DNA of 40,259 nucleotides from CBDDBU01 sp965226045 (GTDB lineage: Bacteria > Pseudomonadota > Alphaproteobacteria > VGEJ01): positions 1 through 40,259 of the forward strand of contig CBDDBU010000002.1 of the NCBI GenBank assembly GCA_965226045.1. Direction: 5' to 3'. Positions 15,671 through 23,543 of this stretch are shown here, piece after piece (positions within the stretch are counted from its first letter, which is position 1; each line of letters opens with the position of its first letter). The notes beneath the pieces were generated by a model that did no database searches, was not told the origin of the DNA, and saw only the letters and a list, made by a program, of their open reading frames with translations. The translations under genes and the position numbers were made by a program.

Positions 15671-17176
15671 CTACGCCAGCGGTAGGATGTCGAACGAGAT
15701 CGAGATCCGGTCCTCGCTCCCAGGGTAGGGGATGGTGCCGTGGAACATGTAGGAGGGGAACATCAGCATCAGCCCCTCCTCGGGCTGGAAGCGCCGGGTC
15801 CGCGGCGCGACCGCGAACGGTACCTCGCGATAGGGCCGGCCGAACTCGATCCAGCCGTGGTCCTCGCCGCCCGGTGGCGACATGGTTGACGGTACCCGCA
15901 GGTAGTAGACGGCGCTGAGCCAACCCGAGGGGTGGATGTGCGGCACCTGATGGCCGCCGGGCCCGATGATGATCGCCCACACCGTCGCCCGCCAGCGCTT
16001 GGGCGCGCGGGCCACGAACGGGTGGCTCGGATCGTTTGGCAAGGCGGCGATATAGTCTTCGACGGCCTCGCGGACGATCTTCTGGAAGGCGTTCATCGGC
16101 CCCAGCGGTTTGACCAGGAGTTCGCCGGTGGTCTGGCCGCCCTCGACCGAGAAGCTCGCCGGCGCCACGATCAGCGATGGGTGCGCGCGGATGTGCGCCT
16201 GCAGCTCCCGGTTGTAAGCGTGGATATCGCGGTGGGGCTTGGGCGCGCGGGGGCGATGGGGACGGACCAGCCGATCGAAGTCGTGGAGGTGGGCCAGGCC
16301 TTTTGAATCGCCGAGTTCGCTGTACGCCACGGCCGCGTGGGCGAGCGCGCAGCTATCGCCGGGGTGGCCCTCGAGAAAGCTCTCGCAGGCGGCGAGCGCG
16401 CCGGCCGCGTCGCCCCTGCGCAGCAAGGCATGGACATGGCGCGGCTTGCCCACGCCGAATACCTGTTCCGCCAACTCCGGCTCGCTGGCGAGTGCTCTTT
16501 CATAGGCGTCCACGGCGTCATCGAGTCGCTCGGCGGCCTGTAAGGCATTGCCAAGGCCGTAGAGCGCCCGGCCGCCCGTGGCGTCGAGTTCCGCCGCCCG
16601 CTCAAGCGCCGCGATCGCGCCGTCAACGTCGCCGTGGGCATGGCGCGCCAGCCCAAGCTGGAAATGCACACTCGCGATCTCGGGCCTCAGGCTGGCTGCT
16701 TGCTCGTACGCCGCGGCGGCCGCGGCCGGCTGGTCGAGGTCGAGAAGCGCATTGCCGAGATTGAAGTGGGCATCGGCGAGCCGAGGATTCAGCGTCAGCG
16801 CGCGGCGACAGCCGGCGGCGGCTTCGGCGGCGCGCCCGACGGCGTGGAGGACCAGCGCCAGGTTGTTGTGCGCTTCCGCCTCTGCCGGCTGAAGCGCGAC
16901 CGCGGCCTCCAGCAGTTGGAGCGCCTCATCGGCTCTACCGAGTTGGAAGGCGACGATGCCGCCGTTGTTCAGGGCCTCGGGCTGGCGCCAATCGATGGCG
17001 AGGACCCGGCGATAGCCCTTGCGTGCGGCGGCGAGCTTGCCTTCTCGGCGCAGCGCGTTGGCCTCGCGCATGGCGGCCGCGAGGTCGCGTGGTCGTGCCG
17101 CCGTGCCCCGTCCGGCCATGCCCGCCGCGCCCCGTCGTGCCCCGCCGTGCCTCTGGCCCGCTCGGCGATTCGGCAC
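15671..17176 (-). CDS. TPR protein with C-terminal putative 2OG-Fe(II) oxygenase
   Basis: A two-part protein of up to 501 residues. Residues about 35-285 are a series of tetratricopeptide repeats (for example PEALNNGGIVAFQLGRADEA and ADAHFNLGNALLDLDQPAAA), a protein-binding scaffold. Residues about 300-501 resemble the putative 2OG-Fe(II) oxygenase family (Pfam 2OG-FeII_Oxy_5), with the first iron ligand region HIHPSGWLSAVYYLRVP, a basic/aromatic middle, MLMFPSYMFHGTIPYPG with the distal His, and the 2-oxoglutarate Arg in DRISISFDI. The substrate may be a protein, since TPR-oxygenase fusions often act on partners, but that is inference. The GTG at 17176 starts 3 bp after the hydantoinase B stop, so the two are likely coupled. 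An in-frame ATG at 17119 is an alternative start that would drop a basic, low-complexity leader. Confidence 0.85.
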   Translation of the reverse strand: MPNRRAGQRHGGARRGAAGMAGRGTAARPRDLAAAMREANALRREGKLAAARKGYRRVLAIDWRQPEALNNGGIVAFQLGRADEALQLLEAAVALQPAEAEAHNNLALVLHAVGRAAEAAAGCRRALTLNPRLADAHFNLGNALLDLDQPAAAAAAYEQAASLRPEIASVHFQLGLARHAHGDVDGAIAALERAAELDATGGRALYGLGNALQAAERLDDAVDAYERALASEPELAEQVFGVGKPRHVHALLRRGDAAGALAACESFLEGHPGDSCALAHAAVAYSELGDSKGLAHLHDFDRLVRPHRPRAPKPHRDIHAYNRELQAHIRAHPSLIVAPASFSVEGGQTTGELLVKPLGPMNAFQKIVREAVEDYIAALPNDPSHPFVARAPKRWRATVWAIIIGPGGHQVPHIHPSGWLSAVYYLRVPSTMSPPGGEDHGWIEFGRPYREVPFAVAPRTRRFQPEEGLMLMFPSYMFHGTIPYPGSEDRISISFDILPLA

Positions 17177-17179
17177 GGC

Positions 17180-18961
17180 CTAGGCGCCGGCCTCGATCGT
17201 GGCCCGGCGCGCGTCGGTCGCCGCGGCGTCGACTGTACCGCTCTCGTCGAGGACGACGCCGTATACGTCGGCGGCCCGCGCCGTCGTGATCCAGCCCTCC
17301 TCGACGTCGTGGCGCACCCGCTCGACCTCGCGCCGGGTCGGCCGTCCGTAGCCGCCGCCGCCGCCGGTGTGCGAGATGACGCTCTCGCCGGCCTCGAGGA
17401 AGATTTGCGCGCAGGCCGGCAGCGGCTCGCTCGCGCCATTGCGCCGGCGGCGGTGCTGCTCGGCGCGGCCGCCCGGTCCGCCGCCGCGCACGCCCTTGGC
17501 GAAGTTAATGTGCCCATCGCTCACGTAGCCGACCTCCATCACGCAGTCGTCGGTGGGGCCGTACTCGGCGAAGACGCTGGAGGCGCCGCGATAGGTGCCG
17601 GCACCCTCGGTATCGGGGATCATGCGCCGCGAGTGGATCTTCATCGGGAAATGCAGCTCGTCGATCTCGACGTTGTCGATCATGCACAGCCCTGCGTTGC
17701 CGACGTGGCAGATGGTCAGCCATGCATCTTGGGTCGGCGATCCCGCGCCGCCGGTGATGGCGACGAAAATTTGGTTGACGAATGCTTCTTTCGTGCGCGG
17801 GTCGATGCCCGAGATCACGCCCATCGAGGGCGGAATGATCGCGCCGCACTCAGCCATGCCCTGGCCCTCGGCGATCTCGGCGATGGCACACTGAATCGGG
17901 TTGGAGACGCGGTCGGCGACGTTGGTGGTCGCTACCGAGCAACTGGTTGGATGCTTGGGGATGCCGACGACGCAGCCTTCGCGCAGGTGCAGTTTGATGC
18001 GGCGGAAAGACCCCGCGTTCTTCGGCACCCGGTGGTCAATTGAGTTGAATACGCCGATCATGGCGGCGGTCCGCGCGCATGCCTCCGAGAGGTTGAGCCC
18101 GCACGGGTGGTTGTCGGGGTTGTCGCGCAAGTCGACCTCGATCATCCCTTCCTCGCTCTTGATCTCGATCTTGATGGTGATCGGAATGCCCTCCGGCGGG
18201 GTGCCGGGAAAGGGATCGTGGGTGCTCGTTTTGCGCGCCCGGCCCGAGGGCAAGACCTTCACCGCCTCGATCATGCGCTGTTCGGAGTAAGCAAACCAAT
18301 CGCCGGTATAGTCGTGCAGCGCCGCCCAGCCGACCTCCTTCGCCAGCGCCAGAATCTCGCGTTCTCCGATCCGCGCTGCGCCCATCATCGCCAGATAGTC
18401 GCCCCACCATTGGTCAGGGACCCGGATGCGCATCCGGCACATGCGGATGATGTCCTCGATGTTCCGATAGTCCTTCTGAATCCGCACCGCCGGGAAGATC
18501 AGCGCGCCTTCCTCGTAGACATCGCGGGCGTGGCCGACGTAGGTGGTGGGGACCGAGTTTCCGATATCGGCTTGGTGCGCCTTGGCCAACACCGTGAAGT
18601 GGTGCACTCCATCGTCGTCGATCACGGGCACGAGGATGGTGTGGTCGGCCGGGTGTGAGCAGCCGTGATAGGGCGAGTTGTGGAGGAAGGCGTCACCGCG
18701 CTTGAGCTCGGGGTGGAATTGCTTCATTGACTTGGCCATTAGGTCGGGCCCCGCCAGCACGTGGATCGGCAGGCTCTCGGCAGTGGCCAGCAGCTCATCG
18801 TCGCGGGTGATGATGCAACACGAGAAATCGCGCGCGGTATTGAGAACGCCCGAGCGCCCGGTGCGCATTAAGGTATTGGCCATCTTGCGCGCCACCGATT
18901 CGAACCGGTTGCTCAAGATTGCCAACCGAACCCCGTCGCGCGCCGTATCCCGATCAGCCAT
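17180..18961 (-). CDS. Hydantoinase B/oxoprolinase family protein (HyuB)
   Basis: Subunit of the ATP-dependent hydantoinase/5-oxoprolinase/acetone-carboxylase-type family, which opens cyclic amides or carboxylates ketones. It has 593 residues, the full family length. The landmarks are ILSNRFESVARKMANTLMRT at the N-terminus, FLHNSPYHGCSHPADHTILVPV (residues about 95-116), DLRDNPDNHPCGLNLSEA and ISHTGGGGGYGRPTRREVERV near the C-terminus. The ATG at 18961 gives the conserved start. The frame stays open a further 130 codons upstream, but that part overlaps a vsr relic and does not look like the family. The usual partner HyuA (the ATP-binding half) is not next to it or elsewhere in the window, so activity would need a distant partner. 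It is followed 3 bp later by the TPR-oxygenase gene. Confidence 0.9.
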   Translation of the reverse strand: MADRDTARDGVRLAILSNRFESVARKMANTLMRTGRSGVLNTARDFSCCIITRDDELLATAESLPIHVLAGPDLMAKSMKQFHPELKRGDAFLHNSPYHGCSHPADHTILVPVIDDDGVHHFTVLAKAHQADIGNSVPTTYVGHARDVYEEGALIFPAVRIQKDYRNIEDIIRMCRMRIRVPDQWWGDYLAMMGAARIGEREILALAKEVGWAALHDYTGDWFAYSEQRMIEAVKVLPSGRARKTSTHDPFPGTPPEGIPITIKIEIKSEEGMIEVDLRDNPDNHPCGLNLSEACARTAAMIGVFNSIDHRVPKNAGSFRRIKLHLREGCVVGIPKHPTSCSVATTNVADRVSNPIQCAIAEIAEGQGMAECGAIIPPSMGVISGIDPRTKEAFVNQIFVAITGGAGSPTQDAWLTICHVGNAGLCMIDNVEIDELHFPMKIHSRRMIPDTEGAGTYRGASSVFAEYGPTDDCVMEVGYVSDGHINFAKGVRGGGPGGRAEQHRRRRNGASEPLPACAQIFLEAGESVISHTGGGGGYGRPTRREVERVRHDVEEGWITTARAADVYGVVLDESGTVDAAATDARRATIEAGA

Positions 18962-19076
18962 GACGTGACTCCCTAAACGCCCCGACGCTGGCCGGGGCCG
19001 AACTTGCGAACTCGCCTGTTTTACGGCACCCACGCCCCAAGCGCGAGCGCTTCGCGGCCGAGTCAGGGTAGACTCG

Positions 19077-19345
19077 GTGCCATGGGGGACACGCTTTACT
19101 CGCGAGCAACGAAGTGAGCGCATGTCGAGTGTCTGGGGCAAGGACACCACGCCAGAAATGGCGGTCCGTCGCCTCGTCCACGGGATGGGGTACCGATACT
19201 GCCTGCACCGCCGTGATCTGCCTGGCACACCGGATTTGGTATTCTCGCGCGGAAAAAGGGTATGTTTGTACATGGCTGTTTCTGGCATCGGCACCCCAAC
19301 CCACGTTCGATCGACGAGGTGGCGCGGGCGCGCGGTCTGACCTGA
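19077..19345 (+). pseudogene. vsr: Broken very-short-patch-repair endonuclease (vsr) remnant
   Basis: Vsr nicks DNA at T:G mismatches left by deaminated 5-methylcytosine. The relic reads TREQRSERMSSVWGKDTTPE, then RRLVHGMGYRYCLHRRDLPG and PDLVFSRGKR in one frame. It continues in the next frame as FVHGCFWHRHPNPRSID. Together these are the N-terminal two thirds of Vsr, including the metal-binding Asp of PDLVF and the WHRH histidines. The break is next to an A5 run (about 19254-19258), and one extra A would restore the frame. The C-terminal third is missing, with a stop at 19343. No cytosine methyltransferase gene, its normal partner, is in the window. The relic sits between the divergent hydantoinase B and LLM genes. 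Confidence 0.85.
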
Positions 19346-19365
19346 GGGCACCCGGAGGGTAGGAT

Positions 19366-20469
19366 ATGAAGCTCGGCCTATTCATGCAGCCGGTGCACGA
19401 CCCGGCGCGCGATGTCCACCAGTTGTTCATGGACGACCTCGACATCGCGGTCCATATCGATGAGTTGGGCTACGACGAGTATTGGTGCGGCGAGCACTAC
19501 GCGGTGGTTGGCGAGCCGATGCCGTCGGCCATGATCTTCCTCGCCAATCTGATCGCCCGCACCGAGCGCATGAAGCTCGGCACCGGCGTGATTCCGTTGC
19601 CGGTATGGCACCCCGCTCAGGTCGCCTCGCACATCGCGATCCTCGATCACCTGTCCGAAGGGCGGCTGATGTTCGGCGCTGCCTCAGGCGGAATTCCGGC
19701 CGATTGGGAGCTTTTCGGTGCGAGCGAGCCGGCCGCAATGGTCCCCGAAGCGCTGGACATCATCTTGCGGTTGTGGACGCAAGACCCGCCCTACGACATC
19801 GAAGGCAAGTATTGGCACGTCAAGCTGACCGACAATATGCTGCCGCGCCACGGCGTCGGACAGCTATTGCGGCCCTATCAAAAACCGCACCCGCCCATCA
19901 TGATTCCGGCGATGGGCATGAACTCGCCGTCGATGAAGTTCGCGGGAACGCGCGGCTATATCCCGATCTCCTCGCAGCTCATCCCGGTCGAGGCGGTGGC
20001 CTCGCACTTGACCATGTACAAGGAAGGGTGCGAGGCGGCGGGGCGCGCGTACGATCCCGACGTGTGGCGGGTCTCGCGCAACGTATTCGTGGCCGAGAGC
20101 GACGCCGAGGCTGAAGCCGCGCTCGCCGATCCGCAGAACAAGTGCAACGCGGCATACTACTTCGAGTACATCTACGACATGGTCTGCTCGGGCGGCGGCA
20201 AGCACTACATACTGCCACCGAAGCTGGTCGGCACCCCGGCCGCCGACGATTATTCGCGCGACGACTACATGCGCGACAATCTCATCTACGGCGGACCTGA
20301 GACGGTGTCCGAAAAGCTGGCGGCATTCCGTCAGACGGTCGGCCCGTTCGGCACCTTCATCGCCTCGGCCTTGGACTTTCCCGACAAGGAACTGCACAAG
20401 CGCTCGCTCGCGTTGATCGCCAACGAGGTGATGCCGCGTCTAAGCCGGGCCCAGGCGACCGGCCCCTGA
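19366..20469 (+). CDS. LLM-class flavin-dependent oxidoreductase
   Basis: Bacterial-luciferase-like monooxygenase, 367 residues, using reduced FMN supplied by a separate reductase. The TIM-barrel landmarks are MKLGLFMQPVHDP (strand 1), YDEYWCGEHYAVVGEPMPSA, MKLGTGVIPLPVWHPAQVAS with ILDHLSEGRLMFGAASGG, and GGPETVSEKLAAFRQTVGPFGTF near the C-terminus. GGAGGGTAGGAT precedes the ATG at 19366 and fixes the start. It diverges from hydantoinase B and is followed by a broken protease and a second LLM gene. The substrate is not evident. Family members oxidise alkanes, aldehydes, sulfonates, terpenes or nitrogen compounds. Confidence 0.92.
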   Translation: MKLGLFMQPVHDPARDVHQLFMDDLDIAVHIDELGYDEYWCGEHYAVVGEPMPSAMIFLANLIARTERMKLGTGVIPLPVWHPAQVASHIAILDHLSEGRLMFGAASGGIPADWELFGASEPAAMVPEALDIILRLWTQDPPYDIEGKYWHVKLTDNMLPRHGVGQLLRPYQKPHPPIMIPAMGMNSPSMKFAGTRGYIPISSQLIPVEAVASHLTMYKEGCEAAGRAYDPDVWRVSRNVFVAESDAEAEAALADPQNKCNAAYYFEYIYDMVCSGGGKHYILPPKLVGTPAADDYSRDDYMRDNLIYGGPETVSEKLAAFRQTVGPFGTFIASALDFPDKELHKRSLALIANEVMPRLSRAQATGP

Positions 20470-20493
20470 AAGGGCTGCAACTTCGGGCCGCCG

Positions 20494-21429
20494 TCAAACG
20501 AAAGGCGGCGGCCCCGTCGGGCCACCCGAATCGCCGGGCGCCGACATGACCTCAATCAGGTTGGCGCCGAGGCCGGTATCAGTCAGATCGAGGAAGAAAT
20601 CGAACGCGTCATTGTCGGTTGTGCCGTTGTCGAAGTCGTACCGTACACCGAGCCGGCGACGAAGTCGGTGCCTGCGGTCAGGCTGGACGCCTGCAGCATG
20701 GTATCAGCGACGGCATCATAACTCGTTGGCGCCCGCGCGCTTGACCCCAACGCCCACGAAATCGCTGGCGGTGCCGGTGCCGGTGCCGGAGCGGCCGAAG
20801 CCGGCCCTCTCGACGCTCGCGAAGTCGATCTCGTTGCTGCCGGTGACGATGTCGTAGTCGGCGATCTGGTTGGTCGGCTCGCCCTCTAAAGTCAGCACAG
20901 CCAGGTCGTTGCCGCGAATAAAGTAGCCGTCCCAGTCGGGATGCACATTAAAGTCCGTGACGCTGAGGGTCTCGGTGCCGCTCGGCCCTTGGAAGGTAAC
21001 GATGGTGCTGTTGGTATCAAATACCCCGGCGCTGTCGGCCACGCAGTGGGCGGCGGTGATCACGCTGCGGCGATCGCCCAAGAGCGTGCCCGAGCAGAGG
21101 AAGTTGCCCGGTCCGCGGCTGATGAGAAGGAGGCCAACGCCTCTGTACTCCGGCTGGCCGCTGATGGAGTTGTCGACGAGGATGTCGTTGGCATTGCCGG
21201 TCGCCGAGGCGTAGTTCCAGCTCCAGGTGTAGGTGAACTCGTTGTTGGTCGAGTTGACCGGGACGTGGTCGGTGTCGTCGACGGGGAACAGGGTCTCGGC
21301 CCCCGCCCCATTTGCGAATGCGAGGTGGTCGCACACAACGAGGGCTGCCGCCTGGGGAGGCCCTTGACGGCGCAAATTTGCCAACCGGCGGATGATTCCG
21401 CATAGAATGTCGCCCAACGAACAACGCAA
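20494..21429 (-). pseudogene. Trypsin-like (S1) serine protease, frameshifted
   Basis: All three catalytic segments of a chymotrypsin-fold protease are readable, but not in one frame. SGTLLGDRRSVITAAHCVADS (catalytic His, split here at the usual loop) and RGNDLAVLTLEG (Asp) lie in the long 5' frame, which stops at 20716. TSYDAVADTMLQASSLTAGT follows in a second frame. YDFDNGTTDNDAFDFFLDL and SAPGDSGGPTGPP (nucleophile Ser) follow in a third and end at TGA 20494-20496. Each break can be mended by one base (near 20715 and near 20640). No signal peptide can be recognised at the 5' end, so the start is probably also damaged or lies in another frame. It was probably a secreted endopeptidase. It lies head to head with the second LLM gene. 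Confidence 0.8.
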
Positions 21430-21449
21430 GAGACTTGGAGAAAACGGCG

Positions 21450-22637
21450 ATGACCGAGCGAAACCTGCGCTTTGGCGTTTTCCACGCGCCGTTCCACGCT
21501 ATGAGCGAGAACCCGACGTTGATGCTCCAGCGCGACCTGGAGCTGCTCGAGTATCTCGACAAGCTCGGCTGGCACGAGGCGTGGATCGGTGAACATCACT
21601 CGGCCGGGATGGAGATCATCGCCTCGCCGGAGATATTCATCGCCGCCGCCGCCGAACGCACCAAGCACATGCGCCTCGGCACCGGTGTCGTATCGCTGCC
21701 CTATCATCACCCGTTGATGGTCGCCGACAGGATGATGATGCTCGACCACCTCACGCGCGGGCGCGCGATGTTCGGGATCGGCCCGGGCGCGCTGGTGCCG
21801 GACGCGGTGATGATGGGCATGTCGGCGTCCGAACAGCGGCCACGCATGGAGCAGTCGATGTCCGTCATCCTCCGGCTGCTGGCCGGCGAGACGGTGACCG
21901 AGAAGACCGATTGGTTCGAGATTAACGGCGGCCGGCTACAGCTCGCGCCCTACACCCGCCCGCGCATGGAGATGGCGGTGGCCTGCGCGATCTCGCCATC
22001 CGGCCCGCGCGCGGCCGGCATGTTTGGGATCAACATGCTATCGCTCGCCGCCGGCGCCCAGGCCGGCTTCGACCGGCTCGCCGATCATTGGGATATCTGT
22101 CAACAGGTCGGCGCCGAGCACGGCCACAAGATAGAGCGCGAGGGCTGGCGGCTGTTGCAGATGATGCATGTCGCCGAGACCCGGGAGAAGGCGATCGAGG
22201 ACGTCCGCTTTGGGATCGGCACCTTCCTCGATTATTTCGACGAGGCGGCGACCTTTCCAGTGATCCCACCGGATGGGCCGAAGGACCTCGACGAGCGGAT
22301 CCAGTGGATGATCGAGACCGAGATCGCGGTGATTGGGACGCCTGACGATGCGATCGCCCGCATGGAGAAGTTGTGGGAGAAGTCCGGCGGATACGGGACG
22401 CAGATGTTGTGGTCGCACAACTGGGCCGACTGGACCGAGACCAAGCGCAGCTACGAACTCATCACTCGGTACGTCTTCCCGCATTTCCAGGGCAGCACCG
22501 CGCTGCGCTGGGCGAGCTACAACTGGGTGGCCGAAAACCATGACAAGTTCACCGGCGCCGGCCAGCAAGCGGTCAAGGAAATGACCGACAAGCATAAGGC
22601 CGAGCGCGCGGCGAAGAAGACTAAAGCCGCCGAGTAG
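21450..22637 (+). CDS. LLM-class flavin monooxygenase, limonene-monooxygenase-like
   Basis: Second luciferase-like flavin enzyme, 395 residues, not a close copy of the first. It has LRFGVFHAPFHAMSENPTL at the start, EAWIGEHHSAGMEIIASPEI, MRLGTGVVSLPYHHPLMVAD, DHLTRGRAMFGIGPGAL, and a long C-terminal part with GTQMLWSHNWADWTETKRSY. This pattern is the one commonly annotated as limonene 1,2-monooxygenase or alkanal monooxygenase-like. The actual substrate is not shown by sequence. I chose the ATG at 21450 (MTERNLRFG), with GGAGAAAACGGCG upstream. A TTG five codons earlier is less likely. The last 30 residues are Lys/Ala-rich. A GC-rich hairpin lies 72 bp downstream. Confidence 0.9.
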   Translation: MTERNLRFGVFHAPFHAMSENPTLMLQRDLELLEYLDKLGWHEAWIGEHHSAGMEIIASPEIFIAAAAERTKHMRLGTGVVSLPYHHPLMVADRMMMLDHLTRGRAMFGIGPGALVPDAVMMGMSASEQRPRMEQSMSVILRLLAGETVTEKTDWFEINGGRLQLAPYTRPRMEMAVACAISPSGPRAAGMFGINMLSLAAGAQAGFDRLADHWDICQQVGAEHGHKIEREGWRLLQMMHVAETREKAIEDVRFGIGTFLDYFDEAATFPVIPPDGPKDLDERIQWMIETEIAVIGTPDDAIARMEKLWEKSGGYGTQMLWSHNWADWTETKRSYELITRYVFPHFQGSTALRWASYNWVAENHDKFTGAGQQAVKEMTDKHKAERAAKKTKAAE

Positions 22638-22708
22638 CAGGCGGGCACCCGGCCACGGACGCACGCTGTTCGATACACGTCTGAACATTCTCCCCCCCCT
22701 TCTCCCGA

Positions 22709-22730
22709 CCCCTCCCGCGCTGGGGAGGGG
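22709..22730. terminator. Hairpin downstream of the second LLM gene
   Basis: CCCCTCCC (22709-22716), loop GCGCT and GGGGAGGGG (22722-22730) form a very stable stem 72 bp after the LLM stop. There is no T run on the plus strand after it (GGCTGCGAG). On the other strand the stem is followed by pyrimidine/purine tracts rather than T's. It could be a weak terminator or a dispersed palindrome of the 'CCCTCCC...GGGAGGG' kind. Confidence 0.4.
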
Positions 22731-22753
22731 GGCTGCGAGCGACAGCGCCTGAT

Positions 22754-23543
22754 CTAGAGCATGATTCGGTTTTGAATCGAAGGGATTCCCTAAGCGGTTG
22801 GTTTGTGATTCAAGATGCTGGCTAGAGATGGAGGCCAGCATGCATGGGATGACCGTACTCGGAGGATCTTCGATCTCGCGTGATTGGTCGGGTTGAGGCT
22901 GGGCACCCGGTTCGCGAGGTGGCGGCGGAGCCGATGGGCAGCCGGATGGCGCGATCGTTGATTGGCGAGCGGCATGCGCGCTGGAAGAAGTATCAGGCCG
23001 GCTCGACCCCTCGCGTCTGGTCTTTATCGACGAGACCTGGGCCAAGACCAATATGACACGCCGCCACGGCCGCTGCCGGAAGGGGGAGCGGCTCATCGCC
23101 AAGGTGCCGCACGGCCGTTGGCACACCTTGACCCTTCCTGGCCGCCCTACGTCACGACCGCATCGACGCGCTCTGCGTCCTCGATGGGCCGATCAACGGT
23201 CCCAGCTTTCTCGCCTATGTCGAGCAGTTCCTGGTGCCGACGCTCCGCCCTGGCGACATCGTCATCATGGACAACCTTGGCTCTCACAAGGGCTTCCGGG
23301 TGCGCCGTGCCATTCGCGCCGCCGACGCCAAGCTCCTGTTCCTGCCACCCTACTCGCCAGACCTCAACCCCATCGAACAGGTCTTTGCCAAGCTCAAAAC
23401 CTTGCTACGCAAGGCTGATGAGCGAACCATCGAGGCAACCTGGCAGCGCATCGGTCAATTGCTCGACCGTTTCAGCCCACAGGAATGCCAAAACTACATC
23501 GCCAACTCTGGATACGCTTCAAACTAAGTGGATCGTGCTCTAG
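22754..23543 (+). mobile_element. Decayed IS630-family element
   Basis: The left end CTAGAGCATGATTC (22754) and the right end, read inward on the minus strand from 23543, CTAGAGCACGATCC are inverted copies. The TA inside each outer CTAG (22755-22756 and 23541-23542) fits the TA target duplication of IS630. Length is only 790 bp against roughly 1.1 kb expected, because the transposase has an internal deletion. The right end coincides with the stop codon of larC. It is a different IS630 subtype from the copy at the left window edge. Confidence 0.8.
22865..23527 (+). pseudogene. IS630-family transposase, deleted and frameshifted
   Basis: The first readable segment is DLRSRVIGRVEAGHPVREVA (22865 on), the N-terminal helix-turn-helix of this IS630 subtype. 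It should be followed by about 60-100 residues that are missing. The catalytic core resumes in another frame at about 23008 with SRLVFIDETWAKTNMTRRHG (first Asp). An extra C near 23133-23135 (ACCCTTCCTGG for the expected ACCTTCCTGG) shifts the frame again. The remainder is then open to the stop: DIVIMDNLGSHKGF (second Asp) and YSPDLNPIEQVFAKLK (Glu), ending at 23527. With three lesions the gene is dead. Confidence 0.85.

Noticed and set aside
18962..19351. 130-codon N-terminal extension of hydantoinase B
   Set aside because: The extension is antisense to the vsr relic, contains no family motif, and the ATG at 18961 gives the conserved N-terminus.
22638..22753. GC-rich hairpin considered as part of the IS630 element
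   Set aside because: It lies outside the CTAGAGCA terminal repeat that marks the IS boundary at 22754.
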